Of a stretch of 64,000 nt of DNA, positions 31,464 to 40,639 are shown in pieces. Positions within the stretch are counted from its first letter, which is position 1, and each line of letters begins with the position of its first letter. The position numbers and the translations under genes are program-made. Source of the stretch: Polaribacter sp. MED152 (lineage in GTDB: Bacteria > Bacteroidota > Bacteroidia > Flavobacteriales > Flavobacteriaceae); NCBI RefSeq assembly GCF_000152945.2, contig NC_020830.1, forward strand, positions 1,560,501-1,624,500, in the 5' to 3' direction. The notes under the pieces are model-generated. The model saw nothing but the letters and a program-made list of their open reading frames with translations, did not search any database and was not told where the DNA came from.

Positions 31464-32465
31464 TTATTGAGCATATAGCTTTTTAATAAGTTCTTCTGCT
31501 GGTTTATTTTGAGGGGTAAATCTGTTGTTGTTTTCTCCGCCAACTTTGTCATGCCTGTGAAACCATTTCCAAAGAAATCCGCCAGCAAACCAATCTTCAT
31601 CCCAAAATTGATTGTGTATGGCTTGCAAACCATTGGCTTGAGCTTGTAGATTTACACTGCCTTGAAGTCTATGAAACTCCCATGGTTTTTTAGCATTATA
31701 GTCTACACTTCTATACCCAAATTCTGTAAAAAGAATAGGCTTGTTAAACTTTTGCTGAATGCCTATAATTTCTTTTTTGTGTTTTGCCCAACCTTCTTCT
31801 AAATGCGCCACTGTTGGTGTTTTTACATCACTTAAAGGAAAATAGGCATCGATTCCAATAAAGTCGAGCTCGCTCCAAAAAGACAAACGTTTGTACTCAT
31901 CCCAATTGGCTGCATAGGTTAACTTACCTTTATAAATAGTTCTAATTTCTTTGATGAGTTGCACCCAATATTCTGGCCTATTCATCACAAATTCTTTTAA
32001 TTCTGTACCAATACAAAGTACCTCTGCATCTAAAGTTTCAGCAGCTCTTGCATAGGTAAGAATGTAGGCTTTGTAAGAATTTTCTAAAAGTTGCCAATGT
32101 TCTTCTGTGGTTGGTTTTAAATCACCTGTAAAACCACCTCTTCTTAACCATAAATGAGGTTTTACCATTATTTTAATACCCACTTTTTTAAACTCTTTGG
32201 CATATTGTAGTAACCCATTTTCGGTTTCGCCAAACCATTCTCTATTGGTATTAAATTCAATTTTTGGGTACTCTAGATTGCGAATAAAACTATAAGGCAT
32301 TAAAGCCACATAGTTACTTTTAGAATTTAAAACGGGTGTAATATGTTCTTGGCTAATAGAATCTCTAGAAGCCACAAAGCTTAATCCGTTAATTTTTTGG
32401 GGTTGACTTTTACAAGCGGTTTGTAAAAAAAGTACAGCAATTAAAAAGAGATATCTTGTTTTCAT
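31464..32465 (-). CDS. GH113-like glycoside hydrolase lipoprotein
   Basis: 333 residues, lipobox LQTAC followed by K-S. TIM barrel with family landmarks: acid/base Glu in VLCIGTELKEF (about residue 150) and nucleophile Glu in PILFTEFGYRS (about 245), plus DFIGIDAYFPLS and GGFLWKWFHRHD. GH113 enzymes are mostly beta-mannanases. It is probably on the outer membrane or cell surface. Partner genes are two outer-membrane barrels, which suggests a small glycan-processing unit, though no SusC/SusD pair is present. Confidence 0.78.
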   Translation of the reverse strand: MKTRYLFLIAVLFLQTACKSQPQKINGLSFVASRDSISQEHITPVLNSKSNYVALMPYSFIRNLEYPKIEFNTNREWFGETENGLLQYAKEFKKVGIKIMVKPHLWLRRGGFTGDLKPTTEEHWQLLENSYKAYILTYARAAETLDAEVLCIGTELKEFVMNRPEYWVQLIKEIRTIYKGKLTYAANWDEYKRLSFWSELDFIGIDAYFPLSDVKTPTVAHLEEGWAKHKKEIIGIQQKFNKPILFTEFGYRSVDYNAKKPWEFHRLQGSVNLQAQANGLQAIHNQFWDEDWFAGGFLWKWFHRHDKVGGENNNRFTPQNKPAEELIKKLYAQ

Positions 32466-32491
32466 AAATCTCTTAAAAATACTTCTTTTTC

Positions 32492-33367
32492 TTAAAACAA
32501 GGCTCTTAAACCTAAGTTAAAACTTTGCCCTAAACCAGTATCACTACCTCTTACAAACTTGCTGTATAAAACCTCTAAATTTAAGACAGGTGTAATTTGA
32601 TATTTACCTCCAAAACCTAAACTGGTAAAGTCTTGCGCAAAATCTCCTATTCTTTGGTAATGCTGTACAAAACCTAAAATAGTGGTTGCATCATTAGGAA
32701 AATAACTCATGAACAAACCTGGAGCTAATACAAAAGTATTGTTTGCAAAGCTATCTTCATCACCAAAATTATATTCGGTACTTAACTCTGTAAATAATTG
32801 CCAATCTCCACTTGGAAAGGTATAATCATAGAAAAATCGGTTTTGAAACATGTAAGCAGTTTGATCTAAAAACACCCCATTCGCATCTGATTCTTCATTG
32901 ATTAAAGGAATATGAAAAGCACTTTGAACAGAAAAATTACCCACATTGGATAATGGCTGCCATTTTAAGGCAGGTGCTAAAGAAGACAAACCATTTCTTG
33001 AGCTATTATCTGAAGGAAAACCTAAAACAGACGTAGCACTCTTACCATTAATTGCATTAGATCTGTACTCTAACAATAACCCTACATTTAAACGATTGTT
33101 TTCTGAAACTCCCGTAAAAATATCTAATGTAGAAGTAAAGTACGTTTCTCTTGCTTTATCTGCTTTTACGCCATTAAAAGTGGCTTCTGTTTCTGTATAT
33201 AGGTTGTTGAAAAATTTAATATCCCACTGCCCTTTGTTTAATAGTTTAGAAGGTGTGTAAGTCTGAATATTACTTTTTGTTGTAGTATCTGCATCTTGTG
33301 CAAAACTGCTTTCTACAAAAATGATGATAAGTAGTATTGCTAGATTTCTTAGGCTAATTTTATTCAT
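32492..33367 (-). CDS. Outer-membrane beta-barrel protein, unknown substrate
   Basis: 291 residues. The signal peptide ends SSFAQ (about 23). The mature protein has alternating strands (GQWDIKFFNNLYTETEATFN, then RLNVGLLLEYRSNAI, then VLNLEVLYSKFVRGSDTG) and a C-terminal F after a beta strand (FNLGLRALF), as barrels do. First gene of the minus-strand trio. Similar proteins are labelled as transporters, but no substrate can be inferred. Confidence 0.65.
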   Translation of the reverse strand: MNKISLRNLAILLIIIFVESSFAQDADTTTKSNIQTYTPSKLLNKGQWDIKFFNNLYTETEATFNGVKADKARETYFTSTLDIFTGVSENNRLNVGLLLEYRSNAINGKSATSVLGFPSDNSSRNGLSSLAPALKWQPLSNVGNFSVQSAFHIPLINEESDANGVFLDQTAYMFQNRFFYDYTFPSGDWQLFTELSTEYNFGDEDSFANNTFVLAPGLFMSYFPNDATTILGFVQHYQRIGDFAQDFTSLGFGGKYQITPVLNLEVLYSKFVRGSDTGLGQSFNLGLRALF

Positions 33368-33527
33368 TTGGTTGGTTTATTTGGATGAATTTAGAGGATA
33401 GTCTTAGAAGTTTTAAAATACTTACAGCCTCTAGAAAGTTTTTTATTTATACTTAATCTAAATTATAGGTATCTGTTAAGTTCTTAACTTTAGCTTCGAC
33501 AGAAAGTCAAGAATCAATCAATACATT

Positions 33528-34877
33528 ATGGAACACATTGTAATTATCGGAAATGGAATTTCTGGGGTTACAGCTGCAAGACATATCAGAAAAAACTCTG
33601 ATAAACAAATTACCATAGTCTCTGCTGAAACCAAATACTTTTTTTCTAGAACTGCACTCATGTATATTTATATGGGGCACATGAAGTTTGAACATACACA
33701 GCCTTATGAAAATTGGTTTTGGGATAAAAACAACATTAACCTAAAAGAAGGCTACGTTTCTAAAATAAATACAGCTACTAAAGAGCTATCGTTTAAAGAT
33801 GGTTCTGCCTTAACTTACGATAAGTTAATCATTGCAACTGGTTCTAAACCCAATAAATTTGGTTGGCCAGGTCAAGACTTAAAGGGCGTTTTGGGTATGT
33901 ACCATAAGCAAGATCTAGAAAATTTAGAACTGATTGCGCCTAATAATGACGTGTGTAAACGCGCTGTAATTGTAGGTGGTGGATTAATAGGAATTGAATT
34001 GGCAGAAATGCTTAGAAGTAGAGATATACCTGTTACTTTTTTGGTACGTGAAAGTAGTTTTTGGAATGGCGTTTTGCCTGCACAAGAATCTGAAATGATT
34101 AACAAACACATCAAAGAGCATCACATAGATTTGCGTTTAAGCACCAACTTAAAGAAAATAAAATCCGATGAAAATGGCCGTGTAAAATCCATTATCATTG
34201 AAGAAACAAGCGAAGAAATTGCCTGTAATGTTGTGGGTTTAACTGCTGGAGTTACACCTAATATTGACTTTTTAGAAGGTTCAGGAATTAAGACCAAAAA
34301 AGGAGTTTTGGTGAATAGAATGTTAGAAACCAATACAAAAGATGTGTATGCCATAGGTGATTGTGCAGAACAACATGAAGCAATTGGTTTACGTAGAAAT
34401 ATTGAAGCAGTTTGGTATACAGGAAGAATGATGGGTGAAGCTTTAGCGCAAACCATTTGTGGCAATTCAACTGAATACAAGCCTGGGCATTGGTTTAATT
34501 CGGCCAAGTTCTTAGACATTGAATACCAAACGTATGGTTGGGTATTTAGTGAGCGCAATAAGAAGGATTATGAAAGCTATTTTCAGTGGAAACACCCTTC
34601 AAAAGATATTTGTATCACCATTTCTTACCATAAAAAAACACAACAATTTTTAGGAATAAATACTTTCGGAATTCGAATGCGTCATGAAAAATTTGACCAA
34701 TGGTTAACCGAAAAACAATCCATACAACACGTCTTAAAGTATTTAAAGGATGCCAATTTTGATCCGGAGTTTTACAGCTTGTATGAAAAAGATATTGTTG
34801 CAAAATTCAATAGCGAACACAACACCCAAATAAAAGTACAAGATAAAAGCTGGAAACGCATATTCTCTAAAGCATAA
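33528..34877 (+). CDS. FAD/NAD(P)-dependent pyridine-nucleotide disulfide-type oxidoreductase
   Basis: 449 residues. FAD-binding Rossmann motif at the start (IVIIGNGISGVTAARHIRK), FAD loop IIATGSKPNKF (about 105), NAD(P)-binding G-G-G-L-I-G-I-E (about 149-156) and the second FAD motif VYAIGDCAEQ (about 275). No CxxxxC active-site disulfide, so this is closer to rubredoxin or nitrite-reductase-type FAD oxidoreductases than to thiol reductases. It leads an operon with a membrane polyferredoxin 62 bases downstream, suggesting that it feeds electrons to that protein. Confidence 0.9.
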   Translation: MEHIVIIGNGISGVTAARHIRKNSDKQITIVSAETKYFFSRTALMYIYMGHMKFEHTQPYENWFWDKNNINLKEGYVSKINTATKELSFKDGSALTYDKLIIATGSKPNKFGWPGQDLKGVLGMYHKQDLENLELIAPNNDVCKRAVIVGGGLIGIELAEMLRSRDIPVTFLVRESSFWNGVLPAQESEMINKHIKEHHIDLRLSTNLKKIKSDENGRVKSIIIEETSEEIACNVVGLTAGVTPNIDFLEGSGIKTKKGVLVNRMLETNTKDVYAIGDCAEQHEAIGLRRNIEAVWYTGRMMGEALAQTICGNSTEYKPGHWFNSAKFLDIEYQTYGWVFSERNKKDYESYFQWKHPSKDICITISYHKKTQQFLGINTFGIRMRHEKFDQWLTEKQSIQHVLKYLKDANFDPEFYSLYEKDIVAKFNSEHNTQIKVQDKSWKRIFSKA

Positions 34878-34939
34878 ATGCTTTGTAAGAGAAAGAATAA
34901 AGTAAATAAAATAGCAATCACACATCTAACAGCACCATT

Positions 34940-36562
34940 TTGAAAGCGATAAAAAATATAGGACTCGTCATTTTTTTAACAGGCTTAACACTATTTACAG
35001 CCACCATTTTTACAGGTAATTTTACATTTACCCAACAAGAATTTGATTCTTTTGTAGCAGAAAAAGGCTATAAAAGTGAGCTATTTGTGGAGGAACTCCA
35101 AAAAGCCTTGGTTACCGATGAAAACGTAAACATCTTTGAATTTTCTAAACGGGTTAGAAATGCGGTAGATGTAAACAACCAGTATTACAATGAGCTAATT
35201 GCGAAATACAATGCAGAGAAAAACTGGAAGAAAAAAGGAGCTCAATACCAATATAAAATCAACGGAAAACCACATACCATTAGTTTTAATATCGCTAAAA
35301 AAGCAGGTAGTGGTTTTGTAAAAGAGAATGCAGGCTTGGTGTGGTTTTTAACTTTTGGTTTGGGCATAATTGGGGCACTCCTTTTTATTTTACCAAACTT
35401 AATTTTATTAGGAAAACCAGGTATTAAAAACGATCACATCTATCAGCAATCTGCCACCAATAGAGGTTTTATAGCTTGGTTGGTTTTGGTGTATTTGGTT
35501 GCCTTTTATTTGGTGCTTTATTTTATGGCAGACTATGTTGTAAACTGGACGTTTATTCTAGATCCTATTAGTAAAGTATTAAATGGTGGTGATGCTTCAC
35601 AGTGGTTTGTATACGGTTTTCTATACTGTACAATTATGCTAACCATGGGTGTTCGAATGTATATAAAGTACAGACATAACAAATATCAAATTATAAGAAC
35701 TACATCTGTTTTATTTTTTCAAATTGTATTTGCCTTTTTAATTCCGGAGATTATGACCAGCTTAAATATGCCTGGTTACGATTTTAAAAATGCCTTTCCT
35801 TTAGATTATGATTTCTTTTTTGAATGGAATTTAAAAAGCTTAACCGAAAGTGGTGGTATTGGTATTTTTATATTGGTTTGGGGTATTGTTTTAACCCTAA
35901 TTATTGTACCTGTAATGGTTTACTTCTTCGGAAAAAGATGGTATTGTTCTTGGGTTTGTGGTTGTGGTGGCTTGGCTGAAACGCTTGGTGACCCTTACAG
36001 ACAGCACTCTAACAAAAGTTTGAATGCATGGAAATTAGAACGATGGCTAATACATTCGGTTCTAGTTTTTTCTTTAGTGATGACACTAGTAACCTTGTAT
36101 TGCTATTTTTCCGGCACTTCGTCGTTCTTAGGTATAAAATCACAATGGATTAAAGATACCTACAGCTTTTTAATCGGAGCTTGGTTTGCAGGTGTAATTG
36201 GTACTGGTTTCTACCCAATTTTTGGAAATAGAGTTTGGTGTAGATTTGGTTGCCCATTGGCTGCTTACTTAGGTTTAGTGCAACGTTTTAAATCGCGTTT
36301 TAGAATCACTACAAATGGTGGGCAATGTATTTCTTGTGGAAACTGTTCTACGTATTGTGAGCAAGGAATTGATGTAAGAGCTTATGCGCAAAAAGGAGAA
36401 AACATAGTTAGATCTAGTTGTGTAGGGTGTGGAATTTGTTCTGCTGTGTGTCCTAGAGGAGTTTTAAAATTAGAAAACGGCCCTGAAGAAGGTAGAATAA
36501 ATCCTACCGAAATTTTGTTAGGTAACGATGTTGATTTAATGCAACTGGTAAATAAGAAATAA
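34940..36562 (+). CDS. Membrane polyferredoxin (NapH/NosR-like 4Fe-4S protein)
   Basis: 540 residues. About six hydrophobic helices. Two membrane-side Cys clusters of the NapH/NosR type (CSWVCGCGG and CRFGCPLAAYLG) are followed near the end by two 4Fe-4S ferredoxin motifs (CISCGNCSTYCEQG and CVGCGICSAVCPRG). It should move electrons across or along the inner membrane. A TTG start at 34940 is needed. The stop overlaps the next ATG (TAATG), so the genes are translationally coupled. Unlike nap or nos loci, no reductase is present nearby. Confidence 0.85.
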   Translation: MKAIKNIGLVIFLTGLTLFTATIFTGNFTFTQQEFDSFVAEKGYKSELFVEELQKALVTDENVNIFEFSKRVRNAVDVNNQYYNELIAKYNAEKNWKKKGAQYQYKINGKPHTISFNIAKKAGSGFVKENAGLVWFLTFGLGIIGALLFILPNLILLGKPGIKNDHIYQQSATNRGFIAWLVLVYLVAFYLVLYFMADYVVNWTFILDPISKVLNGGDASQWFVYGFLYCTIMLTMGVRMYIKYRHNKYQIIRTTSVLFFQIVFAFLIPEIMTSLNMPGYDFKNAFPLDYDFFFEWNLKSLTESGGIGIFILVWGIVLTLIIVPVMVYFFGKRWYCSWVCGCGGLAETLGDPYRQHSNKSLNAWKLERWLIHSVLVFSLVMTLVTLYCYFSGTSSFLGIKSQWIKDTYSFLIGAWFAGVIGTGFYPIFGNRVWCRFGCPLAAYLGLVQRFKSRFRITTNGGQCISCGNCSTYCEQGIDVRAYAQKGENIVRSSCVGCGICSAVCPRGVLKLENGPEEGRINPTEILLGNDVDLMQLVNKK

Positions 36563-37038
36563 TGATTCATAAAGCACTGCTTGTATTTTTTCTTTACGTT
36601 GGTCTGTTCACCAATGAAAAAACCTATACCAAAATCTATCATACCAATGGAAACTTAAAAGCAGAAGGCTGGCTTTATAAGGGCGAAAAGGTAGATTATT
36701 GGAAAACGTATTACAAAAACGGCGTTTTAAAAGAAGAAGGTAGGTATAAAGAAGGGCAAAAAGTAAAATATTGGTACTTTTACACCAACAAAGCAACACT
36801 TCTACAAGAAGGGCATTATAACAATGGCGTTAAAGAAAATTGGTGGCTTTTTTACAATTCAAAAGGCGAGTTAATTCACAAGTGTCAGTTGAAGAATAAT
36901 AAAAAGAATGGGTATTGCTTAATTTATACAAATAAGAAATTGGTAAAAGCTTCTAAATTTGCAGCTGGAAAAAAAATAAAAGAATGGACAGATTTTTCTT
37001 CTTTTAAAAGAGAGAACAATCTAAATGATTTAAGATAA
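36562..37038 (+). CDS. MORN/YwqK-type repeat protein
   Basis: 158 residues, possible N-terminal hydrophobic segment (ALLVFFLYVGLFTNE). About five repeats of the YwqK/MORN kind, each with a YxNGxLKxEGxYKxG core (YHTNGNLKAEGWLYKGEKVD, then YKNGVLKEEGRYKEGQKVKY, then ATLLQEGHYNNGVKENWWLF). The repeats usually act as a binding or scaffolding surface. Its start overlaps the polyferredoxin stop by 1 base, and the GT2 gene starts right after its stop. Role in this operon unknown. Confidence 0.8.
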   Translation: MIHKALLVFFLYVGLFTNEKTYTKIYHTNGNLKAEGWLYKGEKVDYWKTYYKNGVLKEEGRYKEGQKVKYWYFYTNKATLLQEGHYNNGVKENWWLFYNSKGELIHKCQLKNNKKNGYCLIYTNKKLVKASKFAAGKKIKEWTDFSSFKRENNLNDLR

Positions 37039-37731
37039 ATGAACCCAATAATTAAAGTAATCATCCCTGCATATAATGAGCAAGATTCTATTGCACATGT
37101 TATAAAAGATATTCCTAAAATAGTGGATGAAGTTATTGTTATAAGTAACAATTCTACAGACAATACAGAACTTAATGCTCAAAAAGCAGGTGCAACTGTA
37201 TTGAAAGAAACCCAAAAAGGATATGGTTATGCTTGCTTAAAAGGCATGGATTATATTAAACAGCAAACTACAAAACCAGATATTGTTGTTTTTTTAGATG
37301 GCGATTATTCTGATTACCCTGAGCAATTGACTGAAATTATAGCACCAATAATCGAAGAGAATATTGATTTTGTGGTAGGTGCAAGAGTAGATGAATTTAG
37401 AGAACCTGGTGCAATGACACCTCAACAAGTATTTGGCAATTGGATAGCTACTTTTTTAATGAAGCTCTTTTTTAAAGCACGATTTACAGACTTAGGCCCT
37501 TTTAGAGGTATTAAATATGATAAACTACTGGCACTGAATATGGAAGACAAAACCTATGGTTGGACAGTAGAGATGCAATTAAAGGTATTAAAGCAAAAAA
37601 TGAGTTACAGAGAAATACCCGTGAAATATAGAAATAGAATAGGTGTCTCAAAAGTTTCAGGAACTGTAAAAGGTACTATATTTGCAGGAGTTAAAATTCT
37701 TGGTTGGATTTTTAAATATAGTTTTAAGTAA
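37039..37731 (+). CDS. Family 2 glycosyltransferase (dolichol-phosphate-mannose-synthase-like)
   Basis: 230 residues. GT2 fold: VIIPAYNEQDSIAHVIKDIP at the start, donor-binding motif FLDGDYSDYP (D-x-D, about residue 91) and the acceptor-side segment LGPFRGIKYDKLLAL. It resembles enzymes that make polyprenyl-phosphate sugars. No transmembrane anchor. It follows the MORN gene with no gap and overlaps the next gene by 1 base (TAATG). It may supply the lipid-linked sugar used by the multi-pass protein at 39221. Confidence 0.87.
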   Translation: MNPIIKVIIPAYNEQDSIAHVIKDIPKIVDEVIVISNNSTDNTELNAQKAGATVLKETQKGYGYACLKGMDYIKQQTTKPDIVVFLDGDYSDYPEQLTEIIAPIIEENIDFVVGARVDEFREPGAMTPQQVFGNWIATFLMKLFFKARFTDLGPFRGIKYDKLLALNMEDKTYGWTVEMQLKVLKQKMSYREIPVKYRNRIGVSKVSGTVKGTIFAGVKILGWIFKYSFK

Positions 37732-39221
37732 TGATTTTAGAGTACATAATCATATTCATATATACCATTTGTCTGTTGCTAATTTTTTTATATTCATTAG
37801 CACAATTAAACCTTCTTGTCAATTATCTAAAATATAGAAATAGAGAAGATAATTCTCCTAAATTCGACTTTACCCAGCCAGAAGAAATTCCGTTTGTAAC
37901 CATACAATTACCTGTGTATAACGAGTTGTATGTAATGAAGCGTTTGCTTAAAAACATTGCAAAAATAGACTACCCAATAGCTAAATTAGAAATTCAAGTT
38001 TTAGATGATTCTACAGATGAATCTGTAGCCATGACAGCCAAACATATAAAGAAAATTCAAGATTTAGGAATCGATATTCAACACATTCGTAGAACCAACA
38101 GACAAGGTTTTAAAGCAGGAGCTTTAAAAGAAGGTTTAAAAACAGCGAAAGGCGAGTTTATTGCCATTTTTGATGCCGATTTTTTACCCAAAAAAGATTG
38201 GTTGTATAAAACAGTGCCTTATTTTAAAGATGAAAACATAGGTGTAGTTCAAACGCGATGGAGCCATATCAATAGAAACTACTCTACCCTAACACGAATA
38301 CAAGCCTTTATGTTAGATGCACATTTTACCCTAGAACAAGTGGGTAGAAATAGCAAAGGGCATTTTATTAACTTTAATGGTACTGCTGGTATTTGGAGAA
38401 AAGAGTGCATTTATGATGCAGGCAATTGGCAAGGAGACACCCTTACAGAAGACATAGATTTAAGTTACAGAGCACAGCTAAATAAATGGAAATTTAAGTA
38501 TTTAGAAAATGTAGAAACACCTGCAGAATTACCTGTAATTATTAGTGCTGCAAGATCTCAACAATTTAGATGGAACAAAGGTGGAGCTGAGAACTTTCAG
38601 AAAATGATTAAAAGAATCATCACCAATAAAAGTGTTTCTTTTAAAACCAAAGTACATGGCTTATTGCATTTATTAAATAGCTCTATGTTTACATGTATCT
38701 TTTTGGTGGCAATTTTAAGCATACCTATGTTGTACATCAAAAATGAGTATGCACACTTAAAAAATTACTTTTATGTAATGAGCTTTTTTGTAATTAGCTC
38801 GCTAATTTTCTTTGTTTGTTATTGGCACATGTATAAGAATATATATGGAGGTGGATTTGTAAAATTCTTTAAATATATTGGCGCTTTTTTCACATTCTTT
38901 TCTGTAGCTATGGGCTTTTCGTTACACAATACAATTGCTGTTTTAGAAGGGCATTTGGGTAAGAAAAGTGAATTTGTAAGAACTCCGAAATTTAATATTA
39001 AAACGATTAAAGACGGATGGAAAAACAACAAATACATTAAGAAAAAACCATCAGTACATGTAATTCTAGAAGGCTTATTAGCCATTTATTTTGTTTTTGG
39101 TATGTATAGCGCATTTGTAGTTGGTGATCAAGGAGGAGATTTTGGATTATTCCCATTTCATTTAATGCTTTTTATAGGGTTTAGCTACGTGTTTTTTAAA
39201 TCGATATTTTCTAAAGCCTAA
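37731..39221 (+). CDS. Membrane family 2 glycosyltransferase, cellulose-synthase-like
   Basis: 496 residues. One N-terminal membrane helix, then a GT2 domain with VTIQLPVYNE, FDADFLPKKDW (D-x-D), GTAGIWRKECI, TEDIDLSYR and QQFRWNKG, the Q-x-x-R-W motif of processive glycosyltransferases. At least four C-terminal helices follow. It is likely to polymerise or transfer a sugar across the membrane. Start and stop both overlap their neighbours by 1 base, typical of tight coupling. Confidence 0.87.
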   Translation: MILEYIIIFIYTICLLLIFLYSLAQLNLLVNYLKYRNREDNSPKFDFTQPEEIPFVTIQLPVYNELYVMKRLLKNIAKIDYPIAKLEIQVLDDSTDESVAMTAKHIKKIQDLGIDIQHIRRTNRQGFKAGALKEGLKTAKGEFIAIFDADFLPKKDWLYKTVPYFKDENIGVVQTRWSHINRNYSTLTRIQAFMLDAHFTLEQVGRNSKGHFINFNGTAGIWRKECIYDAGNWQGDTLTEDIDLSYRAQLNKWKFKYLENVETPAELPVIISAARSQQFRWNKGGAENFQKMIKRIITNKSVSFKTKVHGLLHLLNSSMFTCIFLVAILSIPMLYIKNEYAHLKNYFYVMSFFVISSLIFFVCYWHMYKNIYGGGFVKFFKYIGAFFTFFSVAMGFSLHNTIAVLEGHLGKKSEFVRTPKFNIKTIKDGWKNNKYIKKKPSVHVILEGLLAIYFVFGMYSAFVVGDQGGDFGLFPFHLMLFIGFSYVFFKSIFSKA

Positions 39222-40588
39222 TGTCTGTATTATCAAAATACAAAGACATTGCACTTATCTTTATTAGTGCTTTACTTTATTTCCATATTGCTTACGCTTT
39301 AGACAGAACCAACTTTACAGTTTTGGCTTCTCTTTGGTTTGGCTTGTTTACCTGCTTTTATTTTTTAGTTCAAAAGCCCAAATTATCGTTTAACAATTTA
39401 GTAGGCATTGCATTTTTATTTCGACTGATTTTCCTTTTTTCAACACCAAATTTATCACAAGATTTTTATCGTTTTATTTGGGATGGACGCATGATTTTAG
39501 AAGGATTAAATCCGTATTTATCTTTACCAGAAACCTTTATTGAGCATATCAATTACCCTATTGCTGAAGCCAGAGAACTGTATGCAGGAATGGGTGAATT
39601 GAATGGAAGTCATTATACCAATTATCCGCCTTTAAATCAGTTGTGTTTTTTAATTCCAGCTCTTTTTGCCAGTAAAAGTATTTTTGGGAGTGTACTTGTT
39701 TTAAGAATGATTATTATTCTGGCTGAATTTGGAATTTTCTATTTTGGTAAGAAATTGCTTCAAGCGTTGCATTTGCCAAAACACAATATATTTTGGTATG
39801 TATTGAATCCGTTTATCATTATAGAACTTACAGGAAACCTCCATTTTGAATCTGTAATGCTCTTCTTTTTTATTTGGGGAATGTATGCATTGCAAAAACG
39901 CAATTGGATTTTAGCTGCTGTTTTAATAGGCTGCTCAATATCAGTTAAACTATTGCCCTTTTTCTTTTTACCCTTATTCTTTAAGGTTTTTGTTAATAAA
40001 AAATCAACCTTACCATTAGGTAAACAATGGCTGCAACTCATTTTATTTAACATTATGATTTTAGGTACAGTTGTTTTATTATTTCTACCTTTTTTATCAA
40101 GTACTTTAGTAGCCAATTATACAAACTCTGTGGGCTTGTGGTTTGGTAAATTCGAATTTAACGCAAGTTTTTACTATTTGTTCAGAGAAATAGGTTACTT
40201 GTTTAGAGGTTATAATGAAATAGGAATCATTACAAAGATAACACCTATTTTAACCATACTTTACCTCATCTACCTAACATTTTTTAGAAAAAACAATCAT
40301 CAGGTCATCCTACTGTCAAGCATGCTTTTTGGTTTGTTTTTTTATTATTTTACATCAACCACCATACATCCTTGGTATTTGGCAACCCCATTGTTAATTA
40401 GCGTATTTACCAAATATCGTTTTCCAGTTTTTTGGACCTTAGTCATTATTTTAAGTTATCAAGCCTATGCCAATACTCCTTGGCAAGAGAATTTATGGTT
40501 TGTTGCTGCAGAATATGTATTGCTATTTGCATTTATGATTATCGAATTTAAATCTCATAGGAGAAAAGACTCGATAATTTCTGCTTAA
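39221..40588 (+). CDS. Multi-pass mannosyltransferase-like protein (GT-C, DUF2029/GT87-type)
   Basis: 455 residues with about ten or eleven hydrophobic helices. The conserved early acidic loop of GT-C enzymes is seen as SQDFYRFIWDGRMILEGLNP (about residue 85), with NPY and TNYPPL following. The last helices include TTIHPWYLATPLL, the HPWY motif usual in the family. GT-C enzymes use polyprenyl-phosphate sugars. Last gene of the operon; the LacI-type gene is 51 bases on. Confidence 0.75.
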   Translation: MSVLSKYKDIALIFISALLYFHIAYALDRTNFTVLASLWFGLFTCFYFLVQKPKLSFNNLVGIAFLFRLIFLFSTPNLSQDFYRFIWDGRMILEGLNPYLSLPETFIEHINYPIAEARELYAGMGELNGSHYTNYPPLNQLCFLIPALFASKSIFGSVLVLRMIIILAEFGIFYFGKKLLQALHLPKHNIFWYVLNPFIIIELTGNLHFESVMLFFFIWGMYALQKRNWILAAVLIGCSISVKLLPFFFLPLFFKVFVNKKSTLPLGKQWLQLILFNIMILGTVVLLFLPFLSSTLVANYTNSVGLWFGKFEFNASFYYLFREIGYLFRGYNEIGIITKITPILTILYLIYLTFFRKNNHQVILLSSMLFGLFFYYFTSTTIHPWYLATPLLISVFTKYRFPVFWTLVIILSYQAYANTPWQENLWFVAAEYVLLFAFMIIEFKSHRRKDSIISA

Positions 40589-40639
40589 TTTTTACACCAT
40601 CGTTTATATTTTTATATCTTCGTAACTAAACGTTTTTAG

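Noticed and set aside
34121..34558. 145-codon minus-strand frame in the FAD oxidoreductase gene
   Set aside because: It has no known domain and overlaps a clear enzyme with conserved nucleotide-binding motifs.
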